This document shows, piece after piece, positions 33,160 to 39,806 of a stretch of DNA of 39,806 nucleotides; within the stretch, counting starts at the first letter, position 1; the number at the start of each line of letters is the position of its first letter. The notes beneath the pieces were generated by a model, which made no database searches, was not told where the DNA came from, and worked only from the letters and a program-made list of their open reading frames with translations. The position numbers and the translations under genes are program-made. This stretch comes from an uncultured Blautia sp. (GTDB taxonomy: Bacteria; Bacillota; Clostridia; Lachnospirales; Lachnospiraceae), in contig CAMBYR010000001.1 of NCBI GenBank assembly GCA_945872375.1, positions 1-39,806 on the forward strand, in the 5' to 3' direction.

Positions 33160-34815
33160 ATGGCAGGAACAAAACGGGCAGGTGTGTATACGATCCGGAA
33201 AAACGGCGGAAAGCTGGATTCTTATATGCTATATGCTCTGAAGGAACTGAAAAAAGCAACAGATGCTCTTCTGGTGATTGCGGAAGACCGGGAGCTTTGC
33301 GGTTCTGCACAGGAAACCCTGCAAAGTCTTGCAGATCAGGTGATCACAGCCGAAGAGGCGGATTTTCCCCAGTGGCAGATTCTCCGTCCGTTTTTTCAGG
33401 AGTATGGTGCGGACTGCAGGGAAGCGGTCTTTCTGGACTCGGATGTGTTCGGGCCATTCTGGAATCTGGAAGAACTTCTGATTTCCGAAAAACGGCAGAA
33501 TGCGGACTTTTTCGGAATCAAAACAGACAAGCCGGGACGCCTGGAAAGCTGGTTCTGGACGGTATCTGACGGACTTTTCAATGAAGAAGCCTGGATGAAG
33601 CTGTCAGGCTGTGCCAGAAGAGAAGGGATCTCCCGAAAACGGCTGCAGAATGCAGGAATCTCCACAGGTTCCGTCCGGTATGAAAACCTGCGGGATTATC
33701 CGAAATATTCCATAGAAAAACAGAAATGTCCCTTCTGGCCGGTGAGCTTTTTCCGGGAACCTTACGGGGAGATTCTGGATCGTCATTCCGGGGAGGCGAT
33801 TCCCAGGGGAATGGAATTTCTGAAAGAACACACGTCCTATGATACGGACATGATCTGGGAGCATCTGCTTCGGGTGATGAACATGGCGGATCTGAAAAAG
33901 GTCATGCAGTGCAATTATGTTCTCTCATCCCGAACACTTCGGAAAAAGGAGCGGAACAGGGATCTTAAAATTGCCCTGATCCTCCATATTTATTATGACG
34001 ATCTGGCGCCTTACTGCAGAAAATATGCAGAGAATATGCCGGAAGGAACCGATGTCTATGTGACGGCTCCCAATGAAGAAAAAATGGAAAACGTAAAGGC
34101 AGCTTTTGAAGATTTTCCCTATCATACGGAATTCCGCATTGTGGGAAATGTGGGAAGAGATGTGGGCCCCTTTATTGTGGGCTGCAAGGATATCGTTTTC
34201 CGGTACGACCTGATCTGCAAAATGCATGACAAACGTGTATTTCAGGTTATTCCCATGTCTGTGGGAGAATCCTGGTCCTACAAGTGCTTTGAAAGCATGC
34301 TGAAAAATAAAATCTATGTGGAAAACATCATTTCCGTATTCGAGGAAAATCCCCGGCTGGGAATGCTTGCGCCGCCGCCGCCCATGCATGGACCATATTA
34401 TGCGACGGTAGGATTTGGTGAGTGGAGCTTCAATTATGGTGTTGCGGAAAAACTGGCAGAGGATCTGGGTCTGACGGTTCCCATGGAACCGGACAAAGAA
34501 CCGGTGGCACCTCTTGGGTCCATGTTCTGGTTCCGGCCGGAATCTCTGAAATGCCTGTTTGCCCATGACTGGACCTATGAGGAACTTCCAAAGGAGCCCA
34601 TTGCCAGCGACTGCACCATCCTTCACGCCATTGAGCGGATCTATCCCTTCTGTATGCAGCAGGAAGGATACTATTGCGGATGGACCATGGCAGATACCTA
34701 CGCACGGATCGAGGTCAATAACTGGAGATATTATAACGGAGAGCTGGGACGTGCTTATGCCCACAAGGTTGTGCCGTCTTCCTATAAAGAATTTCTGGAA
34801 CAAATTCGTCAGTGA
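33160..34815 (+). CDS. RgpF-like rhamnan synthesis protein 1
   Basis: A 551-aa protein of the rhamnan-synthesis F (RgpF) family, taken to act as a cytoplasmic glycosyltransferase in rhamnose-containing wall polysaccharides. The N-terminal part begins KRAGVYTIRKNGGKLDSYM and has EAVFLDSDVFGPF; the middle begins NRDLKIALILHIYYDDLAPY; the C-terminal part has VGNVGRDVGPFIVG, KMHDKR, VFEENPRLGMLAPPPPMHG, LGSMFWFRPESL and HAIERIYPF. The order of these blocks is typical of RgpF. The start is 7 nt after wzt, with AAAGGAG upstream. Linkage and acceptor cannot be told from sequence. Confidence 0.84.
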   Translation: MAGTKRAGVYTIRKNGGKLDSYMLYALKELKKATDALLVIAEDRELCGSAQETLQSLADQVITAEEADFPQWQILRPFFQEYGADCREAVFLDSDVFGPFWNLEELLISEKRQNADFFGIKTDKPGRLESWFWTVSDGLFNEEAWMKLSGCARREGISRKRLQNAGISTGSVRYENLRDYPKYSIEKQKCPFWPVSFFREPYGEILDRHSGEAIPRGMEFLKEHTSYDTDMIWEHLLRVMNMADLKKVMQCNYVLSSRTLRKKERNRDLKIALILHIYYDDLAPYCRKYAENMPEGTDVYVTAPNEEKMENVKAAFEDFPYHTEFRIVGNVGRDVGPFIVGCKDIVFRYDLICKMHDKRVFQVIPMSVGESWSYKCFESMLKNKIYVENIISVFEENPRLGMLAPPPPMHGPYYATVGFGEWSFNYGVAEKLAEDLGLTVPMEPDKEPVAPLGSMFWFRPESLKCLFAHDWTYEELPKEPIASDCTILHAIERIYPFCMQQEGYYCGWTMADTYARIEVNNWRYYNGELGRAYAHKVVPSSYKEFLEQIRQ

Positions 34816-34829
34816 CAGAGGAGAGTGCT

Positions 34830-36563
34830 ATGAAATTAGAAAAAGAACATATCAGCCGCTGCGGTATTTTCCTCTTTTTTGACAAAGAGGGTATCGTGGA
34901 TGACTATATTCTCCGAATGCTGGGAGATATGAAAAAATGTATGGATCATCTGCTGGTGGTCTGTAATGGATTTGTGACGCTGAAGGGTCTGGAAAGGCTG
35001 GGAACGGTTTCTGATGAAGTATTATGCAGGGCCAACATCGGGCTGGATGTAGGCGGATACCGTGACGGCCTGTTTCATATCGGATTTGACAGACTGTCTC
35101 ATTTCGATGAGCTTGTTCTGTTTAATTATACATTTTTTGGACCGCTGGATTCCTTTGAGGAAATGTTTGAGGAAATGAGCCGCAGAGATGTGGATTTCTG
35201 GGGAATTACCAAGCACCATATGATGGATGAGACCCAGAATCCCATTCCGGGAATCCGCTACGGCTATATGCCGGATCATCTGCAGTCTCACTTCTTTGCC
35301 CTTCGTCCAAGCCTGTTTATGAGCTATGGATACCGGGATTTTATGATCAACCGTGTCAACCCGCGGGATTATCATGAATCCATCAATGAGTATGAGATCA
35401 TCTTTACAAAATATTTTGAAGATCTTGGATATGTGTGGGATCTGTACAGCAATACGGACGTTTACCGGAATTATGTGTTCAACCCAATGATGTTCCGTGC
35501 AAAGGAAATGATCCGGGATCTGAACTGTCCGATTATCAAGCGCCGCGCCTTCTTTACGGATTATATGGATTCCCTGCTGAATACCTGCGGGGAAACCAGC
35601 ATTGAGGCTCTGGAATATATCCGGGAAAACAGGCCTTTCCCAGAAAAACTGTTCTGGGATAATATCCTTCGTCTGGAAAACTTACGTGAGGTTCACCGTC
35701 AGATGCATTTTAACTACATTCTTCCCAAAGAGGAATGTCAGGTGCCGGACGGCGTTCATCCCAGATTTGCCGTATGGATCGTGGTGGATTCCTCAGAGGA
35801 AACTCTCTGGTATCTGGATTATCTGGAAAATTTCCGGGATGTGAAAATTTTCCTTACAGGGGAAGAGGAAGAGCTGGAAAAAGTGCGGAAGCTGGCAGAC
35901 AACAATAGGATCTATTTTGTGCCGATATCCGGAAAAAATTATTATCTGAATGTTCTCGCAAAGGCATCCCGTTACTGGAAGCAGTATCCGTATATGTGCG
36001 TGCTGGGAATGCACGGCAGACATACAGAGATGCCGGTGACCTTTGACCGGTCGGCAGAGTATCAGGCATGGGAAAATATGGCGGGAAGTCCGGCATATAT
36101 TGCCAATATCCTGCAGGTGTTTGAGGAAAACCCTCATCTTGGACTGCTGATTCCGCCCACGCCTGTTCACGGAGAATGGCCGAAGCTTCTGGAAGACGGC
36201 TGGATGGGACGCTTTGACAGAGTATCATCGATGATGAAGGAATGGGAAATTCCTGTGAATATCAAACGGAGCAGTGAGCCGCTGTTTCCGGTGGAAGGCT
36301 GCTTCTGGGTAAGAACAAGGCTTCTGGAAGCATTTACTTCTCTTCGTCCGATCAGCATTCTGGAACGGGAGGCGTTTCTTCTGACTGTTCCGCTGATCAT
36401 TCAGAAACAGTTTTACTATACAGGTGTGGCAATGACGGAGGAGTATGCGGCAGTGGAAATCACCAATCAGGATTATATGCTGCGTGAGACGAACAAAGCT
36501 GCCTTTGACCGGTATGGTGCCGGACAGTTCCACGAAGTAGTGGGCCGTATCAGGATTTCATGA
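34830..36563 (+). CDS. RgpF-like rhamnan synthesis protein 2
   Basis: A 577-aa paralogue of the gene before it. ATG 34830 with AGAGGAGAGTGCT upstream is preferred to GTG 34812, which overlaps the previous gene. The N-terminal RgpF block is clearer here: CGIFLFFDKEGIVDDYIL, LDVGGYRDGLFHIG, VLFNYTFFGPLDSFEEMF, DVDFWGITKHHM and LQSHFFALRPSLF. The C-terminal block is more divergent but keeps GMHGRHTEMPV, VFEENPHLGLLIPPTPVHGEW and VEGCFWVRTRLLEA. The paralogues differ in which half is well preserved, so they may have separate roles in one assembly line. Confidence 0.84.
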   Translation: MKLEKEHISRCGIFLFFDKEGIVDDYILRMLGDMKKCMDHLLVVCNGFVTLKGLERLGTVSDEVLCRANIGLDVGGYRDGLFHIGFDRLSHFDELVLFNYTFFGPLDSFEEMFEEMSRRDVDFWGITKHHMMDETQNPIPGIRYGYMPDHLQSHFFALRPSLFMSYGYRDFMINRVNPRDYHESINEYEIIFTKYFEDLGYVWDLYSNTDVYRNYVFNPMMFRAKEMIRDLNCPIIKRRAFFTDYMDSLLNTCGETSIEALEYIRENRPFPEKLFWDNILRLENLREVHRQMHFNYILPKEECQVPDGVHPRFAVWIVVDSSEETLWYLDYLENFRDVKIFLTGEEEELEKVRKLADNNRIYFVPISGKNYYLNVLAKASRYWKQYPYMCVLGMHGRHTEMPVTFDRSAEYQAWENMAGSPAYIANILQVFEENPHLGLLIPPTPVHGEWPKLLEDGWMGRFDRVSSMMKEWEIPVNIKRSSEPLFPVEGCFWVRTRLLEAFTSLRPISILEREAFLLTVPLIIQKQFYYTGVAMTEEYAAVEITNQDYMLRETNKAAFDRYGAGQFHEVVGRIRIS

Positions 36564-36578
36564 CAGAAAGGAACAATT

Positions 36579-37490
36579 ATGAGCGAAAAAATCGGAAATA
36601 TTTCCATGAATTATGATTATTATTCCGGAGAAGATCTGTACAATGAAGGTGATGAGACAGAAAACATGATCCTGGAAATCGTGAAAAATGAAGAGGATTA
36701 TGGATATAGTCATGAGAAATACAATGAGTGGCCGGTGCTGTATCATCTCAGCAGACAGAGAGAAAATATCGTGGAGCCGATGGACATCCGGGAAACAGAC
36801 GATGTGCTGGAGATCGGTGCAGGAATGGGCGCTGTGACAGGCGCGCTGGCAGAACGTGCAAAGCACGTGGACTGTATCGAGCTGTCCAAACGCCGTTCTC
36901 TTGTGAATGCTTACCGCCACAGGGAAATGGACAATATTGAAATCTTTGTGGGAAATTTTCAGGATATTGTACTGGAAAAACAGTATGATGTGATCACGCT
37001 GATCGGGGTGCTGGAATACGCTTATCATTATATTGACAGCAAAACACCTTACGAGGATTTTATCCGCAAAACCGTTTCCATGCTGAAGCCCGGCGGACGC
37101 CTGTATGTAGCAATCGAAAACAAGCTGGGAATGAAGTATCTGGCCGGCTATAACGAAGATCATCTGTTTGAGCCGTTTCATGGTGTACAGGGATATACCA
37201 GACACGATAAGGCCAAAACCTTCAGCAAGGAGCAGCTGGAAAAGCTTCTTCTGGAAAATGGCTATCAGTCCCTCTATTTTTATTATCCTTTCCCGGATTA
37301 CAAACTTCCGATCGTGATACACAGTGATGACACGATTGAAAATGCGGGACTTGATTTCCCGGAGCAGAGCAATTACGATGCCCCTGTCATCGAGACCTTC
37401 CGGATCGTGAAAGCCTTTGAAAGTCTTCGGGGAAGCTCCGAGAGAAAGACCCTGGCAAATTCCTTCCTTGTAGAAGCGGTAAAGGAGTGA
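36579..37490 (+). CDS. Class I SAM-dependent methyltransferase, possibly chain-capping
   Basis: A 303-aa methyltransferase with a Rossmann-type SAM site VLEIGAGMGAVTGAL (residues 76-90), acidic post-motif CIELSKRR and motif IV-like DVITLIGVLEYAYHY, followed by MLKPGGRLYVAIENKLGMKY. The substrate is not visible. It is followed within 5 nt by a kinase-like gene with a C-terminal coiled coil, matching the MTase-kinase-coiled-coil order of WbdD, which ends O-antigen chains. The start has GAAAGGAACAATT upstream. A glycan O-methyltransferase without a capping role is the alternative. Confidence 0.85.
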   Translation: MSEKIGNISMNYDYYSGEDLYNEGDETENMILEIVKNEEDYGYSHEKYNEWPVLYHLSRQRENIVEPMDIRETDDVLEIGAGMGAVTGALAERAKHVDCIELSKRRSLVNAYRHREMDNIEIFVGNFQDIVLEKQYDVITLIGVLEYAYHYIDSKTPYEDFIRKTVSMLKPGGRLYVAIENKLGMKYLAGYNEDHLFEPFHGVQGYTRHDKAKTFSKEQLEKLLLENGYQSLYFYYPFPDYKLPIVIHSDDTIENAGLDFPEQSNYDAPVIETFRIVKAFESLRGSSERKTLANSFLVEAVKE

Positions 37491-37495
37491 CGAGT

Positions 37496-38551
37496 ATGCG
37501 AAAGATCATGATGAAATTCTGCGATGAGCGGAAAAAAGAATTCTGTATGAAAACAACGATCTGGAAGGACGGAGAGCAGAAAAAAGTTTCCAAGGAGGCA
37601 ATTTTCCCGGAAAGCCTTCCTGTCCTGAAGAAAATGCAGGAAAGCCGCCCTGTGCTGGAAGAGATATATCCGGAGGCGGAGCTTTGCAAAAGCAGTATGG
37701 AAAATGATGTCCTGTGGTTTGAATTTGTGGAAGGACTGGGCATGGAGGAAGAGCTTCTTGGCTATGCGGCAGACGAAGACAGAGAAGGATTCCTTGCATC
37801 TCTGAACCGGTTTGTCAGTGTTATGGAAAGTACGCCGGAAAACCATATGGAATTTCAGATGACAGAGGAATTCTGGAATGTGTTTGGAAGCGGAGAGCCA
37901 TTCAGGGGGATGGATGCACTGAAAAGATGTGATTATGATATGATTCCCGGAAATATCATTGTCCGGGACGGAAAGATGGTGCTCATTGATTTTGAATGGC
38001 TGATGGAATTTCCGGTTCCTGTGGAACTTCTGAAATACCATGCATTCCGGGAACTGTATCATCATTGTGGGGAACTGGAGGCGTTTTTTCCGCTGGAGGA
38101 GCTTCTGGCATGCATGGGTATCACCATGGATCGTGAACTTCTGGAGGATGCTTACGAGAATTTCCTGCATTATGTCAGCGGAGATTCCATGGATGGGAAT
38201 TTTTCAGCCATGAAGGCTTCCTGTCTGAAGCCCTTCTATGATTTCCGGGGATACTGCCAGTTTGGCGGAGGCAATCACCCCACGCATTATGTGGTGATGG
38301 AAAAAGCCTGGTATGAAGTAAATGAAGCAAACCGTAAACTGAGCCAGCAGGTAGAAGACTTACGAAGACAGGTGGAGCTGGAACAGAAAAACCATATGAT
38401 CCACGCACGGCAGATTGAGGATGCTGTGCAGGAGCAGGCACGTCAGTCGGAAGTGTGGCGTGAGGCCTATGAAACAGTCGTGAATTCCCGCACCTGGCAG
38501 ACAGCAGGGAAGCTGAAACGTCTTGTCGGAAAAAAACAGGTGGGAAAATGA
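37496..38551 (+). CDS. Kinase-like protein with C-terminal coiled coil
   Basis: A 351-aa protein with an aminoglycoside/lipopolysaccharide-kinase-like fold. The catalytic loop is DYDMIPGN with Asp148 and Asn153 (D-x4-N), followed by the metal-binding IDFEW (Asp165, DFG equivalent). An N-lobe segment QKKVSKEAIFPES gives a candidate ATP lysine. Residues ~275-332 form a heptad-like coiled coil (NRKLSQQVEDLRRQVELEQ), ending in VNSRTWQTAGKLKRLVGKK, a basic amphipathic tail seen in many surface-glycan enzymes. ATG 37496 has AAAGGAG 8 nt upstream; GTG 37487 overlaps the previous gene and is rejected. Kinase activity is inferred from motifs only. A role in chain capping is a hypothesis based on WbdD. 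Confidence 0.75.
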   Translation: MRKIMMKFCDERKKEFCMKTTIWKDGEQKKVSKEAIFPESLPVLKKMQESRPVLEEIYPEAELCKSSMENDVLWFEFVEGLGMEEELLGYAADEDREGFLASLNRFVSVMESTPENHMEFQMTEEFWNVFGSGEPFRGMDALKRCDYDMIPGNIIVRDGKMVLIDFEWLMEFPVPVELLKYHAFRELYHHCGELEAFFPLEELLACMGITMDRELLEDAYENFLHYVSGDSMDGNFSAMKASCLKPFYDFRGYCQFGGGNHPTHYVVMEKAWYEVNEANRKLSQQVEDLRRQVELEQKNHMIHARQIEDAVQEQARQSEVWREAYETVVNSRTWQTAGKLKRLVGKKQVGK

Positions 38552-39570
38552 AAAAAGAACGAATCTATTATCTTGATCTGATCAAGATTATTGCGGTGAT
38601 CTGTGTATTTACCTGCCATTTCACCAGAAGCCTGGAGCTGAATCAGGTGGGCTTTGATATCAAGATCCTGCCGGATACCCTGTTTCAGGTATACCTTGGT
38701 TCCTTTGGAGTGAGTTTGTTTTTTATCATCTCCGGGGCAGCACTGATGTATGTTTATGAAGAAAAGCTTGCCCTCGGATCCTTTTATAAAAAGAGGCTGA
38801 TGGGAATTTATCCCATGTTCTGGATGGCATTTCTCATTGCCTTTGGAATCAGCCTGTTCCGTGAGAAAATGATTCCTCCGGGAGTACCTCAGTGGAAGAT
38901 TATCTACAGCATTCTGGGAATCGATGGAAATGCTCTCTGGTGGGGGCCAAATTACTATCAGCTTGGAGAATGGTTCCTGGGCGTGATTACCTGCCTCTAC
39001 CTGATTTTTCCGCTGCTTCGTGCAGCAATGAAAAAATCACCGGCGTTCACAGGAATTGCTGTGGCAGTGATCTATGTGCTGTGCCTTCTTTTCTATAACG
39101 AAGAGCCCATGCCGATGTCCTGCTTTGTTCCTGCCCGAATACCGGAACTGTATTTCGGAATGGTTTATATCAGATATATCCGGAAAACCAGGACCTGGCA
39201 GATGGTGCTCGGACTGGTGATCCTGGGGGCGGCAGAACTCCTTTCTCTGGGGACATATGGTGCAACACCGGCGACAACCTTTGTGGGGATCGGATCCTTT
39301 TTTATCTTTTCCTGGATCTTCCAGCATGTTCCCACAACGGAGCTGATGAAACGGCTGGCAGGCTTCTGCGGAAAGTACTGCTATGCGTTTTTTCTGACAC
39401 ACCATTATCTGCTGAGATGGCTGACATCACGGTTTAACGGCTGCATTCTCCGGAAAGCGGAGGTGATCATGCTGTATGCGAGCTGCCTTGCGGTGGTTCT
39501 GCTGGCATCCTGGCTTCTGTATCGTTTCCATGGAAGTGTGATGTCATTTTTGAAAACAGAGAAGGCATAA
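38548..39570 (+). CDS. Acyltransferase-3 family membrane protein
   Basis: A 340-aa polytopic protein of the acyltransferase-3 (OafA/NodX-like) family, which commonly O-acetylates surface glycans. The N-terminal RIYYLDLIKIIAVICVFTCHF has the family's conserved early aspartate and His-containing first helix (YLDLIK...CHFTR), followed by GVSLFFIISGAALMY and FYKKRLMGIYPMFW. About ten transmembrane helices span the rest. It overlaps the kinase-like gene in an ATGA junction, so it is translated with it. The acceptor is unknown; the exported polysaccharide of this cluster is the obvious candidate. Confidence 0.88.
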   Translation: MKKERIYYLDLIKIIAVICVFTCHFTRSLELNQVGFDIKILPDTLFQVYLGSFGVSLFFIISGAALMYVYEEKLALGSFYKKRLMGIYPMFWMAFLIAFGISLFREKMIPPGVPQWKIIYSILGIDGNALWWGPNYYQLGEWFLGVITCLYLIFPLLRAAMKKSPAFTGIAVAVIYVLCLLFYNEEPMPMSCFVPARIPELYFGMVYIRYIRKTRTWQMVLGLVILGAAELLSLGTYGATPATTFVGIGSFFIFSWIFQHVPTTELMKRLAGFCGKYCYAFFLTHHYLLRWLTSRFNGCILRKAEVIMLYASCLAVVLLASWLLYRFHGSVMSFLKTEKA

Positions 39571-39588
39571 GAAAGGAGAAGCAAATCT

Positions 39589-39806
39589 GTGCTTGATGAA
39601 ATATTTGAAGTGACCAGGGAACGTTTCAGCCTGGCAGATGAAAATTGTTATCTTCTTCAGGGATTTTTTCCAAGGGGGTACGAGGCACAGGCATTTCTGG
39701 ATTCCGCGCAGCTGGAAACGGCCATGGAGCCATGGGAAAGCGGCAGTGTTATGGAGCGTTTCCGGGATGCCAATACAAAGAGCGGAGAGCGTGTGACGGT
39801 TTCCGT
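39589..39806 (+). CDS. Start of a further surface-polysaccharide gene, cut by window edge
   Basis: An open frame from GTG 39589, with GAAAGGAGAAG upstream, runs off the window after 72 codons. It reads VLDEIFEVTRERFSLADEN, then CYLLQGFFPRGYEAQAFLD and a Glu-rich stretch. It begins 18 nt after the acyltransferase, so it belongs to the same operon. The segment resembles the beta-sandwich N-terminal parts found on large glycosyltransferases in RgpF-type clusters, but too little is present to assign a function. Confidence 0.65.
   Translation, partial: MLDEIFEVTRERFSLADENCYLLQGFFPRGYEAQAFLDSAQLETAMEPWESGSVMERFRDANTKSGERVTVS

Noticed and set aside
1..39806. Very frequent TTCCGGA-type heptamers throughout the window, considered as an uptake or Chi-like signal
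   Set aside because: Most occurrences are within coding frames at Leu-Pro-Glu, Ser-Gly and Phe-Pro-Glu codons, which this codon usage explains; strand and spacing show no pattern.

Overview
The window is 39.8 kb of bacterial chromosome, almost all coding and entirely on the + strand. Gene content and order (lepA, hemW, uvrA; mreB, recD2, comF; cdaA, cdaR), Shine-Dalgarno sites of the AAGGAGG type, wall-binding-repeat hydrolases and the codon style point to a low-to-mid GC Firmicute of class Clostridia, most likely Lachnospiraceae (a Blautia-like genus is a guess only). No rRNA, tRNA, transposase, phage or CRISPR sequence was seen.

Region 1 (1-10.2 kb) is housekeeping: the 3' part of lepA, a small lipoprotein, hemW, uvrA, an mreB-family gene, the helicase recD2 and a ComF-type phosphoribosyltransferase. 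Region 2 (10.3-14.3 kb) starts at a good promoter. It carries two uncharacterised membrane proteins, the c-di-AMP cyclase cdaA, its regulator cdaR and an HPr-like protein.

Region 3 (14.3-19.3 kb) holds two large secreted wall enzymes with wall-binding repeats: an L,D-transpeptidase and a GH25 muramidase. The muramidase has its own promoter and an approximately 310-nt leader containing a perfect 78-bp direct duplication.

Region 4 (19.35-26.8 kb) is the most unusual part. In order it has dTDP-glucose 4,6-dehydratase, an ATP-grasp ligase, an ATP-grasp ligase fused to a fold-type II PLP enzyme, two SMR-like half-flippases, an ArnC/GtrB-like polyprenyl-phosphate glycosyltransferase and a WecE-type aminotransferase. 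Read together, these could make dTDP-Fuc4N, acylate its amine with an amino acid, load it on a lipid carrier and flip it. That pathway is inference.

Region 5 (26.8-39.8 kb) is a cell-surface polysaccharide cluster. It has a DD-carboxypeptidase, then rfbA, an SDR reductase, rfbC, an ABC exporter (Wzm with an extra extracytoplasmic domain; Wzt with a C-terminal carbohydrate-binding-type domain), two RgpF-like proteins, a methyltransferase, a kinase-like protein with a C-terminal coiled coil, an acyltransferase-3 protein and the start of a further gene. Methyltransferase, kinase, coiled coil and a Wzt with a C-terminal domain together resemble a split version of the WbdD chain-termination and length-control system known from Gram-negative ABC-exported O antigens.
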